The notes below the pieces were generated by a model that worked only from the letters and a program-made list of their open reading frames with translations, was not told the origin of the DNA and made no database searches. A stretch of DNA of 13,328 nt from DAOTXL01 sp034434895. GTDB lineage: Bacteria > Chloroflexota > Anaerolineae > JAAYZQ01. The stretch covers positions 1 to 13,328 of the forward strand of contig DAOTYI010000158.1 of NCBI GenBank assembly GCA_034434895.1. Direction: 5' to 3'. Positions within the stretch are counted from its first letter, which is position 1, and each line of letters opens with the position of its first letter. This document shows positions 7,101-13,328 of the stretch, one piece after another. Position numbers and translations under genes: made by a program.

Positions 7101-7658
7101 CTATTCAGGTGTCAGCCCCCAGCGGCGATACAGGTTGTGCTCCAGCCCCAGCAGGTCAAGCACTTTGCCCACAAAAAAGTCGGTCACCTCGTCCACCGTC
7201 TGAGGCCGGTAATAGTAAGCCATCACCGGTGGCAGGAGGAGCGCCCCGGCCAGCCTGGCCAGGCGCATATTCTCGATGGCCGGCAGGGAAAGGGGAGTTT
7301 CGCGGGGCATGAGGATCAGGGGCCGGTTCAGCCGCAACATCACCTCGGCAACCCGGACGATCAGGTCATCGGCGTAGCCGTGGGCGATAGCCGCCAGCGT
7401 TTTCATCGAGCAGGGGGCCACGACCATGGCCTGGGGAGCATGGGAGGAGCTGGCGATGGGGGCCGTCCAGTCATCTGCTCCCCAGCGAGAGTCGGCCGGC
7501 AACGGCACGTCCGGGCCAAGCTCATGGACCATGACCGCCTGGGCGTTCCTGGACAGGAGCAGGTGAACCCGATGCCCCCCCTGTTCGGCCAGGAACTGGA
7601 CCAGGCGCACACCGATCACCGTTCCTGAAGCGCCGGTAATGGCGACCGCGATCTCCAT
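7101..7658 (-). CDS. ubiX: UbiX flavin prenyltransferase
   Basis: A 185-residue UbiX, which joins a dimethylallyl group to FMN to make prenyl-FMN, the cofactor of UbiD enzymes. Marks in order: AITGASG at 6-12 (FMN phosphate loop), APCSMKTLAAIAHGYADDLI at 81-100, RPLILMPRETPLS at 112-124, ENMRLARLAGALLLPP at 129-144, then VDEVTDFFVGKVLDLLG and a C-terminal RRWG. Full length for the family. ATG 7658 is preceded by AAGGGAGGGGG, a strong G-rich ribosome site. It is first in a two-gene unit with ubiD 9 bp downstream, which supports a dedicated cofactor supply. The region upstream (7659-8161) is shared divergently with uvrA and has no convincing promoter for this gene. Confidence 0.95.
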   Translation of the reverse strand: MEIAVAITGASGTVIGVRLVQFLAEQGGHRVHLLLSRNAQAVMVHELGPDVPLPADSRWGADDWTAPIASSSHAPQAMVVAPCSMKTLAAIAHGYADDLIVRVAEVMLRLNRPLILMPRETPLSLPAIENMRLARLAGALLLPPVMAYYYRPQTVDEVTDFFVGKVLDLLGLEHNLYRRWGLTPE

Positions 7659-7720
7659 TGCCCCCTCCCTTCACCGCGAATCATATACCCCACCGCAGGT
7701 TAAAAAATCCCCATTGCTCG

Positions 7721-7884
7721 GCGGGGGTCTGTGACCATTGGCATCAAGCATCAAGTTAAGGCGTGGGCGATTGGAAATCGCACTGCGCAGACGGAGGCAT
7801 CCACGCCGGTGGATGCCTGGCCGCAGGTCCCTGAGGTGCGACTTGAGTCGCTTCACTTGATGCCTATGGGGTCTGTGACCCCCG
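7721..7884. repeat. 164-bp palindromic element with ~28-bp terminal inverted repeats
   Basis: Left end 7721-7748 and right end 7856-7884 are inverted copies: GCGGGGGTC, a TGT-looped GACC, then CAT-GGCATCAAG, with a 2-nt indel and few mismatches. Each end is itself a small hairpin (GGTC-TGT-GACC at 7726-7736; GGGGTC-TGT-GACCCC at 7868-7882). Inside are three further stems: GCGATT-GGA-AATCGC (7767-7781), GGCATCCAC-GCCG-GTGGATGCC (7796-7817) and GCGACT-TG-AGTCGC (around 7838-7851). There is no ORF. It occupies much of the ubiX/uvrA divergent region. It could be a non-autonomous mobile repeat or a structured RNA; the sequence alone does not decide. Confidence 0.7.
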
Positions 7885-7895
7885 CTGGTGGAGGG

Positions 7896-7918
7896 CCGCC
7901 AGGTCTGTGACTTGGCGG
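7896..7918. repeat. Strong hairpin sharing the GGTCTGTGAC core
   Basis: CCGCCAGGTC (7896-7905), loop TGT, GACTTGGCGG (7909-7918): a 10-bp stem with one G-T pair. It carries the same GTC-TGT-GAC core as both ends of the adjacent 164-bp element, making a third copy of that motif within 200 bp. Confidence 0.7.
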
Positions 7919-7965
7919 GAGCAGCCTCAGTTCTTCTGCCTCGAAACCCCAGGGTGCCCTCTTTT

Positions 7966-7993
7966 TGGCTCCCTTCCCCTTCCATGATATAAT
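7966..7993 (+). promoter_or_regulatory. Possible promoter toward uvrA
   Basis: TTGGCT (7966-7971), 16-nt spacer, perfect TATAAT (7988-7993) on the plus strand. It would give a leader of about 165 nt before uvrA. The rest of 7659-8161 holds the palindromic elements above; 8108-8122 matches the end of the 5562-5731 element. No supported gene was found there. Confidence 0.35.
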
Positions 7994-8107
7994 AATAGGC
8001 TGGGCCTTTGTCCCAGAATTCGCCCACAATCACTCATGACAACCAGCCCTTTGTCGAACACGGCCCATCCTTCTGCCTGTTGTGCAGGAGTATACCACAA
8101 ACCATTG

Positions 8108-8122
8108 AAAGTTGCACATAGC
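8108..8122. repeat. Solo copy of the ubiD/CHAT element end upstream of uvrA
   Basis: AAAGTTGCACATAGC matches the right-arm sequence at 5715-5729 (AAAGTTGCACATGGC) at 14 of 15 positions. No partner arm is seen nearby, so it is either a remnant or a shared protein-binding site. Confidence 0.45.
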
Positions 8123-8161
8123 CTGTTTCCTTGAGCACCCTCAGCATCGAGGGGAGGGATT

Positions 8162-11041
8162 ATGGCCCAAGAAAAGATCATCATCCGCGGCGCCCGCGAA
8201 CACAATCTGAAGAATATTGACGTCGAGCTGCCCCGCGACAAACTGATCGTCATCACCGGCCTGTCCGGTTCGGGCAAATCGTCGCTGGCCTTCGACACCC
8301 TCTATGCCGAGGGGCAACGCCGCTATGTCGAATCGCTGTCGGCCTACGCCCGCCAGTTCCTGGGCGAGATGCAAAAGCCGGACGTGGACCAGATTGACGG
8401 CCTCAGCCCGGCCATCAGCATTGACCAGAAGGGCACCAGCCGCAACCCCCGCTCTACCGTCGGGACTGTGACCGAAATCTATGACTATCTGCGGCTTCTA
8501 TATGCCCGTGTGGGGGTGCCCCATTGCCCTCGCTGCGGCCGTCCGGTCCGCCAGCAGACGGTGGGCCAGATCGTCGAGGCCATTGAAGAGATGCCGGAGG
8601 GCAGCCGCATCCTGCTCCTGGCCCCGCTCATCAAGGACCGCAAGGGGGAGCACCGCAAGGTGTTTGAAGATGTGCGCAGGATGGGCTTTGTCCGGGTGCG
8701 GGTCAACGGCCAGGTGCACGACGTGGAGGAAGAGATCGATCTGGACCGCTACAAGATGCACACCATTGAGGCGGTGGTGGACCGGCTGATCGTGCGCCAC
8801 AGCGATGGAGATGGCTCCGGTATGGACCGCACCCGCCTGGTTGACTCGGTGGAGACCGCCCTGAAGCTGGGGGGCGGGGTGATGATCGTCAGCGATGTGA
8901 CCGAGGGCACCGCTCCTCACGACCACCTCTTTTCCGAACAGTTTGCCTGCGTCCATTGCGGCATCAGCCTGCCTGAGATCGAGCCGCGCACCTTCTCCTT
9001 CAACAGCCCTCACGGCGCCTGCCCGGCCTGTACCGGCCTGGGCACCGAGCTGGAAATTGACCCCGACCTGGTCATCCCCGACCGCAGCAAGACCCTGAAC
9101 CAGGGAGCGATCGAACCGTGGAGCCGGGAGCGGTCTGGGGATAGCTATTACCGTCAGCTCCTGGAGGCAGCAGCCCAACAGCATGGCATTCCTCTGGATG
9201 TGCCGGTGCGGGAGCTGTTGCCCTCCCAGATCAATTTTCTCCTCTTTGGCGGGCAACGGGGCGAACAGGTGACATTGCATTACAAGACCGCCCAGGGCCT
9301 GCAACGCACCTACACGGCTCACTTTGAAGGGGTCATCCCCAACCTGCAACGCCGCTATCGTGAAGCCACCTCCGATTCGATCAAAGAGGAGCTGGAACGC
9401 TATATGGCCGAACGGGACTGCCCGGTCTGCCACGGACGCCGCCTCAAGCCGGAAGCGCTGGCTGTGACCGTGGCCGACAGGCCGATTGACCAGGTGACGG
9501 CCATGTCGGTGACCGAGATGCGGCAATGGGTCGAGGAGCTACAAGGGGTCAGGGGGGAGTCGCCCCTGACCGCGAAACAACAGCGGATCGCCCATCAGAT
9601 CCTCAAGGAGCTGCACGACCGGCTGTCGTTCATGGCCGATGTAGGGCTGGATTACCTGACCATTGACCGCCGGGCGACCACCCTGTCCGGCGGTGAGTCG
9701 CAGCGCATCCGCCTGGCAACCCAGATCGGTTCGCGGTTGATGGGCGTGCTCTACATCCTCGACGAGCCGAGCATCGGCCTGCACCCCCGCGACAATGGGC
9801 GGCTGATCCGCACCCTGCTTTCGATGCGCGACCTGGGCAACACCGTCATCGTCGTCGAGCATGACACCGAGACGATGCGCGCTGCTGACTGGATCCTCGA
9901 CCTGGGGCCGGGGGCCGGCGAGAATGGCGGTTGGGTGGTTTGCTCGGCACCGCTGGAGCAGTTCCTGCAGTGCAGCGATTCCCTCACAGCTGCCTACCTG
10001 CGCGGCGAGCGGCGCATTCCCATGCCCAAGACACGTCGTCCCGGCAACGGCAACTTTTTGACCGTGGTCGGTGCGGCTGAGAACAACCTGAAATCGCTCA
10101 CGGTGCGTTTCCCCCTGCACAAGCTTATCGCCGTGACCGGCGTATCCGGGTCGGGCAAGAGCAGCCTGGTGGTCGAGGTGCTCTACAAACGGTTGAATCA
10201 ATTCTTTTATCGCGCCAAAGACAAGCCGGGCAAACATGACCTGATCCTGGGGCTGGAGTTTATTGACAAGGTGGTCAACGTGGACCAGAGCCCCATCGGC
10301 CGCACCCCTCGCTCCAACCCGGCAACCTATACCAACGTCTTTACCGACATCCGCGACCTGTTTGCCCGCCTGCCGGAAGCCAAAGCGCGAGGCTACGGGC
10401 CGGGTCGGTTCAGCTTTAACGTCAAGGGGGGCCGGTGTGAGGCCTGCCAGGGTGATGGCATCATCCGCATTGAGATGCAGTTCCTGCCCGATGTGTATGT
10501 GCCCTGCGAGGTGTGCCACGGCAAACGCTACAACCGCGAAGCCCTCGAAATCCGCTACAAGGGCCGCAATATCGCCGAGGTCCTGGACATGACCGTGGAT
10601 GAGGCGCTGGAGTTCTTTTCCAACGTGCCGCGCATCCGCAACAAGCTCAAAACCCTGTCTGATGTGGGATTGGGCTACATCCGTCTTGGTCAGCCGGCGA
10701 CCACCCTGTCCGGTGGCGAGGCGCAGCGGGTCAAGCTGGCCAAAGAGCTGTCGCGCCGGGCTACTGGCCGGACCTTCTACATTCTGGATGAACCGACCAC
10801 CGGGTTGCACTTTGCCGACATCGAAAAGTTGTTGCAGGTGCTGCACCGCCTGGTGGACCAGGGCAACACGGTGGTCGTCATCGAGCACAATCTGGATGTG
10901 ATCAAGTCCGCCGACTGGATCATAGACCTGGGGCCGGAAGGAGGCGACGGTGGTGGTTGGGTGGTGGCTGAGGGCACTCCCGAGGAGGTGGCCCGGGTGG
11001 CGAAATCGTACACCGGGCAGTTTTTGCGCACCGTGCTGTGA
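8162..11041 (+). CDS. uvrA: UvrABC excinuclease subunit A
   Basis: The DNA-damage-recognition ATPase of nucleotide excision repair; as a dimer with UvrB it finds lesions and loads UvrB. The 959-residue protein is full length (E. coli 940). It has two ABC ATPase modules: Walker A GLSGSGKS at 33-40 and GVSGSGKS at 660-667, signatures LSGGESQR from 508 and LSGGEAQR from 849, and Walker B LYILDEP (Asp534/Glu535) and FYILDEP in the second module. Zinc ligands are intact: Cys263/266/287/290 and Cys759/762/782/785. The YVESLSAYARQFLGEM and LSPAISIDQK motifs are typical. ATG 8162 follows GAGGGGAGGG, a strong ribosome site. It is transcribed away from ubiX and alone; no LexA-like box was recognised. 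No other member of the Uvr system lies in the window. Confidence 0.98.
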   Translation: MAQEKIIIRGAREHNLKNIDVELPRDKLIVITGLSGSGKSSLAFDTLYAEGQRRYVESLSAYARQFLGEMQKPDVDQIDGLSPAISIDQKGTSRNPRSTVGTVTEIYDYLRLLYARVGVPHCPRCGRPVRQQTVGQIVEAIEEMPEGSRILLLAPLIKDRKGEHRKVFEDVRRMGFVRVRVNGQVHDVEEEIDLDRYKMHTIEAVVDRLIVRHSDGDGSGMDRTRLVDSVETALKLGGGVMIVSDVTEGTAPHDHLFSEQFACVHCGISLPEIEPRTFSFNSPHGACPACTGLGTELEIDPDLVIPDRSKTLNQGAIEPWSRERSGDSYYRQLLEAAAQQHGIPLDVPVRELLPSQINFLLFGGQRGEQVTLHYKTAQGLQRTYTAHFEGVIPNLQRRYREATSDSIKEELERYMAERDCPVCHGRRLKPEALAVTVADRPIDQVTAMSVTEMRQWVEELQGVRGESPLTAKQQRIAHQILKELHDRLSFMADVGLDYLTIDRRATTLSGGESQRIRLATQIGSRLMGVLYILDEPSIGLHPRDNGRLIRTLLSMRDLGNTVIVVEHDTETMRAADWILDLGPGAGENGGWVVCSAPLEQFLQCSDSLTAAYLRGERRIPMPKTRRPGNGNFLTVVGAAENNLKSLTVRFPLHKLIAVTGVSGSGKSSLVVEVLYKRLNQFFYRAKDKPGKHDLILGLEFIDKVVNVDQSPIGRTPRSNPATYTNVFTDIRDLFARLPEAKARGYGPGRFSFNVKGGRCEACQGDGIIRIEMQFLPDVYVPCEVCHGKRYNREALEIRYKGRNIAEVLDMTVDEALEFFSNVPRIRNKLKTLSDVGLGYIRLGQPATTLSGGEAQRVKLAKELSRRATGRTFYILDEPTTGLHFADIEKLLQVLHRLVDQGNTVVVIEHNLDVIKSADWIIDLGPEGGDGGGWVVAEGTPEEVARVAKSYTGQFLRTVL

Positions 11042-11099
11042 TTCAGCCTGATGCGGCCCCTGCGGATGGTTTCTTGATCCCGCCGATTGCAAACATCGT

Positions 11100-11187
11100 C
11101 AGGAGTTACGCAGTTGACCCGGCAGGCTCACCACAAAGGCACCAAGACACGAAGAATTACAAAATGCCATCCATTGCGTAAGTCCTG
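11100..11187. mobile_element. MITE copy 1 (88 bp, TIR plus 5-bp target duplication)
   Basis: The ends are CAGGAGTTACGCA (11100-11112) and TGCGTAAGTCCTG (11175-11187), inverted with one mismatch. The direct duplication ATCGT flanks it at 11095-11099 and 11188-11192. There is no coding capacity. The interior (ACCACAAAGGCACCAAGACA) is shared with copy 2 at 12223-12316. This is a non-autonomous element moved by an unseen transposase. Confidence 0.85.
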
Positions 11188-11198
11188 ATCGTATGGGC

Positions 11199-11227
11199 TT
11201 GCGGAAAGTGTGGTTATGGGGTATAAT
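11199..11227 (+). promoter_or_regulatory. Promoter of the coiled-coil gene
   Basis: TTGCGG (11199-11204), 17-nt spacer, perfect TATAAT (11222-11227), then GAGAGG about 7 nt before ATG 11248, so the leader is only ~15-20 nt. The -35 box is poor (3 of 6). The box begins 12 bp beyond the end of MITE copy 1. Confidence 0.5.
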
Positions 11228-11247
11228 AGCTGGCGAGAGGTGTTGCG

Positions 11248-12183
11248 ATGGAACAGTATTACGGGATGACTGCTGAGCTATATCGGGCGGTGACCGCGCT
11301 GGTGGATGACCGGATGAAGGAGATTCGGGTCGTCCGTCAGGACTTTGACCGGCTGGTCCGGGCCCAGGCGCGCACCGAGAGACGGTTGGAAGAGCTGGCG
11401 GCGGCCCAGGCGCGCACCGAGGCGCGGGTCGAAGAGCTGGCGGCGGCCCAGGCGCGCACCGAGGCGCGGGTCGAAGAGCTGGCGGCGGCCCAGGCGCGCA
11501 CCGAGGAACGGCTGACCCGCCTGGAGGCCACGGTCGAGAAACTGGCCGAGGCCCAGGCGCGCACCGAGGAACGGCTGACCCGCCTGGAGGCGACGGTCGA
11601 GAAACTGGCCGAGGCCCAGGCGCGCACCGAGGAACGGCTGACCCGCCTGGAGGCCACGGTCGAGAAACTGGCCGAGGCTCAGGCGCGCACCGAGGAACGG
11701 CTTCAGAACCTGATCACAGTAGTGGGGGGGATGCAAAACACCCTGGCAGCCGTTAAGGGTCGCCAGTTGGAGCTCACCTACCGGGAGAAGGCCGGTGCCT
11801 ATTTTGGCCCCCTGCTGCGGCGGTTGCGCGTGCTCTCGCCCGTTGAGATCGAAGAGGATCTGGAAACCCTTCTCTCACCGGAAGAGTTCAGGGATTTGCT
11901 GGCCGTGGACCTGTTGGTCAGCGGGCAGCCTCGTTATCGAGCGGAGGCTCCGCAGGTATGGCTGGCCGTGGAGGTGTCGGCGACCGTTGACCGACGCGAT
12001 GTGGAGCGTGCCCTGAAGCGGGCCGCCCTGCTGCAGCGTGCCGGCCTGCGGGCCATTCCCACCGTGGCCGGCGAGGACGCCACGTTGGGGGCAAAAGAGG
12101 AAGCCGAGGCCTACAAGGTCCTGATGCTCCAGGACGGGCGGACTCTTTTCTGGGAGGAAGCGCTGGCAAAAGTGTTGGATTGA
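11248..12183 (+). CDS. Heptad-repeat coiled-coil protein with PD-(D/E)XK-like C-terminal domain
   Basis: A 311-residue protein with no signal peptide or membrane segment. Residues ~20-38 lead into a long coiled coil of repeated units: three 14-residue units (AQARTE-RVEELAA, 39-80), three 21-residue units (starting AQARTEERLTRLEA, 81-143) and a partial unit at 144-155. All are multiples of seven, so heptad phase is kept. The C-terminal domain (~172-311) has VDLLVSG (Asp221), WLAVEVSATVDRRDVERALKRAALLQRAG (238-266) and IPTVAG. This resembles restriction-fold-like domains common in Chloroflexota and cyanobacterial proteins of unknown role, where D and ExS/ExK would be the metal site; here it is EVS, not ExK. 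It stands alone between two MITEs with its own promoter. A nuclease function is only a possibility. Confidence 0.75.
   Translation: MEQYYGMTAELYRAVTALVDDRMKEIRVVRQDFDRLVRAQARTERRLEELAAAQARTEARVEELAAAQARTEARVEELAAAQARTEERLTRLEATVEKLAEAQARTEERLTRLEATVEKLAEAQARTEERLTRLEATVEKLAEAQARTEERLQNLITVVGGMQNTLAAVKGRQLELTYREKAGAYFGPLLRRLRVLSPVEIEEDLETLLSPEEFRDLLAVDLLVSGQPRYRAEAPQVWLAVEVSATVDRRDVERALKRAALLQRAGLRAIPTVAGEDATLGAKEEAEAYKVLMLQDGRTLFWEEALAKVLD
11362..11676. repeat. In-frame 42-bp and 63-bp tandem repeats encoding heptads
   Basis: Three 42-bp units (11362-11487) are followed by three 63-bp units (11488-11676), each starting GCCCAGGCGCGCACCGAG or a one-base variant. Copies are nearly identical at DNA level, which points to recent expansion or gene conversion. 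Both periods are multiples of 21 bp (seven codons). Confidence 0.92.
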
Positions 12184-12222
12184 GTGAAGGGTGTGGCGGC
12201 CTTCGGGAACCATGCCTGATAA

Positions 12223-12316
12223 CAGGAGTTACGCAGTTGACCCGACAGGCTTACCACAAAGGCACCAAGACACGAAGAACTATGTGGTGAAAATGCCATT
12301 CATTGCACAAGTCCTG
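12223..12316. mobile_element. MITE copy 2 (94 bp, TIR plus 7-bp target duplication)
   Basis: Same family as 11100-11187: the left end CAGGAGTTACGCA is identical, and the right end TGCACAAGTCCTG is slightly diverged. The direct duplication CTGATAA flanks it at 12216-12222 and 12317-12323. Relative to copy 1 it has about 6 extra bases in the centre and several substitutions. Both copies are in the same orientation. Confidence 0.85.
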
Positions 12317-12323
12317 CTGATAA

Positions 12324-12413
12324 GCGGTTGAAACCGCGGTATAGGGTAGAGCCCCTGCTGGCTGACCGTCCGCCTTCGCGGATGCCCGGCGACCAGCCCT
12401 TCTTTCTTAAGGG
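12324..12413. repeat. Hairpin-rich leader before the FHA gene
   Basis: Three stems in succession: GCGGTT-GA-AACCGC (about 12324-12337), a larger one closed by GCTGG (12357-12361) and CCAGC (12393-12397) with an inner TCCGC-CTTC-GCGGA, and CCCTT-N7-AAGGG (12397-12413). The first resembles GCGATT-GGA-AATCGC at 7767-7781. This could be another dispersed palindromic repeat or a structured 5' leader. No clear promoter was found in 12184-12439. Confidence 0.5.
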
Positions 12414-12439
12414 GCGAGTTCAATGGTTGGAGGTGAATT

Positions 12440-13328
12440 ATGAACAATCCACCCACTTCCGGCCCGTCATTAGTCGTCCGGCACACGGGCCAGGTCTTCC
12501 CCCTGACCCAGGCCCCGGTCACCATCGGCCGCCAGGCAGACAATACCATCGCCCTGGCCGACCCCCAGGTATCGCGCCACCACGCCACCCTGTTCTGGCA
12601 GGCCGGCACCTGTTTCGTCCAGGACCTGGGCAGCGCCAACGGCACCTACGTCAACGAACGGCGCATCAGCCAGCCGGAGCCGTTGCGCCACGGCTCCGTG
12701 CTGCGGGTGGGCAACACCCTCTTTGACGTGCACCTGCCGCCGACCGCCGATGTCACGTTACAGGCCCCTCTCGCCGCCGCCGCGCCCCCGGTCTATCCAC
12801 CGCCTGCTGCTCCGGCCCCGGTCGCCTATCCGCCCGCCGCCGCTGCGCCTCCTGTCTATCCGCCTGCCGCTGCCCCGGCCCGGCCCTCGGCCCTGCCCTG
12901 GATCGTTGGCCTGTTGGGACTTGGGGTGGTGATCGCCATGGCAGCGGTCCTGATCCTCCTGCTGGGGCGGGGTGTGGGCGGTGGATCGCCCAACGTCGTC
13001 ATCCAGTCGCCATTGCCGTCGGCCCAGGTGGCGGTCGGCAGCGAAATCCTGCTCCAGGCCACGGCCAGCGGTGCTTCCGACATCACCCGTCTGGAGCTGA
13101 GCGTGGACAACTTTTTGGTGGCGGTGGTCACCAGTCCAGATGCCCGAGGGCTCCCCTCTCTCACCGCCAGCCAGCCGTGGACCTTTGGTCAGGCCGGCCC
13201 GCACAGCGTCTCGGCTGTGGCCTACACCGCCCGGGGGCAGGCCAGCCAGCCGGCCTTGGTCAGCTTTGTCGTCATGGAGGCCATCGGCCAGGTGACACCC
13301 AGCGTCCCGCCGCCCACCGCTCCACCCC
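12440..13328 (+). CDS. FHA-domain, single-pass membrane protein with Ig-like ectodomain (3' truncated by window)
   Basis: An open frame of 296 codons without a stop, running off the right edge. Residues ~11-100 are an FHA domain, which binds phosphothreonine peptides: TIGRQADNTIALADPQVSRHHATL and DLGSANGTYVN carry the GR, SRHH and NGTYVN signatures intact. Residues ~102-152 form a Pro/Ala/Tyr linker with repeats of APPVYPPAA. Residues ~153-176 (IVGLLGLGVVIAMAAVLILLLG) form one membrane helix. Residues ~184-280 resemble a bacterial Ig-like fold (PLPSAQVAVGSEILLQATASG...LELSVDN...). A Pro/Thr stretch begins at ~285. ATG 12440 has GGAGG with 6-nt spacing. The FHA side should be cytoplasmic and the Ig part outside. 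This suggests a partner of Ser/Thr kinase signalling, but no kinase is in view. Confidence 0.88.
   Translation, partial: MNNPPTSGPSLVVRHTGQVFPLTQAPVTIGRQADNTIALADPQVSRHHATLFWQAGTCFVQDLGSANGTYVNERRISQPEPLRHGSVLRVGNTLFDVHLPPTADVTLQAPLAAAAPPVYPPPAAPAPVAYPPAAAAPPVYPPAAAPARPSALPWIVGLLGLGVVIAMAAVLILLLGRGVGGGSPNVVIQSPLPSAQVAVGSEILLQATASGASDITRLELSVDNFLVAVVTSPDARGLPSLTASQPWTFGQAGPHSVSAVAYTARGQASQPALVSFVVMEAIGQVTPSVPPPTAPP

Noticed and set aside
8089..8094. TATACT on the minus strand as a -10 box for ubiX
   Set aside because: No acceptable -35 hexamer at 15-18 nt and more than 430 bp from the ubiX start.
8036..8134. 32-codon ORF (MTTSPLSN...) between a TATAAT box and uvrA
   Set aside because: No ribosome site and no recognisable sequence; it overlaps the solo repeat copy, so it is probably chance.
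9539..11092. 517-residue open frame antisense to uvrA
   Set aside because: No recognisable domain; His/Gln/Gly-rich composition typical of the reverse strand of a high-GC gene; uvrA is certain on the other strand.
11362..11676. Regular repeats that could suggest a CRISPR array
   Set aside because: Units are contiguous with no variable spacers, in frame, and encode a heptad coiled coil.
11095..12323. Composite transposon carrying the coiled-coil gene
   Set aside because: Each MITE copy has its own target duplication and there is no transposase; independent insertions explain it better.

Overview
The window is GC-rich bacterial DNA. It carries ten genes plus an unusual number of short inverted-repeat elements between them. 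The mix fits a filamentous or multicellular Chloroflexota (Anaerolineae or relatives): CHAT, FHA and TolB-propeller proteins, Thr/Pro-rich extracytoplasmic linkers, an archaeal-looking UbiD, and many small palindromic repeats. This placement is inference from gene style; there is no rRNA or other direct marker.

Layout, left half, all on the minus strand and so read from high to low coordinates. The first unit is ubiX (7658-7101) then ubiD (7091-5733), 9 bp apart. Next comes a 290-bp gap holding a nested inverted-repeat element and a good sigma70-type promoter. The second unit is a CHAT-protease/TolB-propeller membrane protein (5442-3283), an aconitase-X catalytic subunit (3286-2066), a RusA-like resolvase (2007-1495), a TrmO-like tRNA methyltransferase (1571-1092) and a homoserine-dehydrogenase-family protein (1095-25). 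Most of these genes overlap or nearly touch, so they probably share a transcript.

Right half, plus strand. A 503-bp divergent intergenic region is packed with hairpins. It is followed by uvrA (8162-11041), then a coiled-coil/PD-(D/E)XK-like protein (11248-12183) bracketed by two copies of a ~90-bp MITE, each with its own target-site duplication. The last gene encodes an FHA-TM-Ig-like membrane protein (12440 onward) and runs off the right edge.

The most interesting biology is that aconitase X, a UbiD of archaeal type and UbiX lie within 5.6 kb. In the modified (anhydromevalonate) archaeal mevalonate pathway, an aconitase-X enzyme dehydrates mevalonate 5-phosphate. A UbiD-family decarboxylase then acts on the product, using the prenyl-FMN made by UbiX. 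The cluster suggests this route in a bacterium, but the small swivelling subunit of the dehydratase is not in the window and substrates cannot be proved from sequence. The other notable items are the CHAT-propeller fusion translationally coupled to aconitase X, and several families of short mobile-looking repeats.
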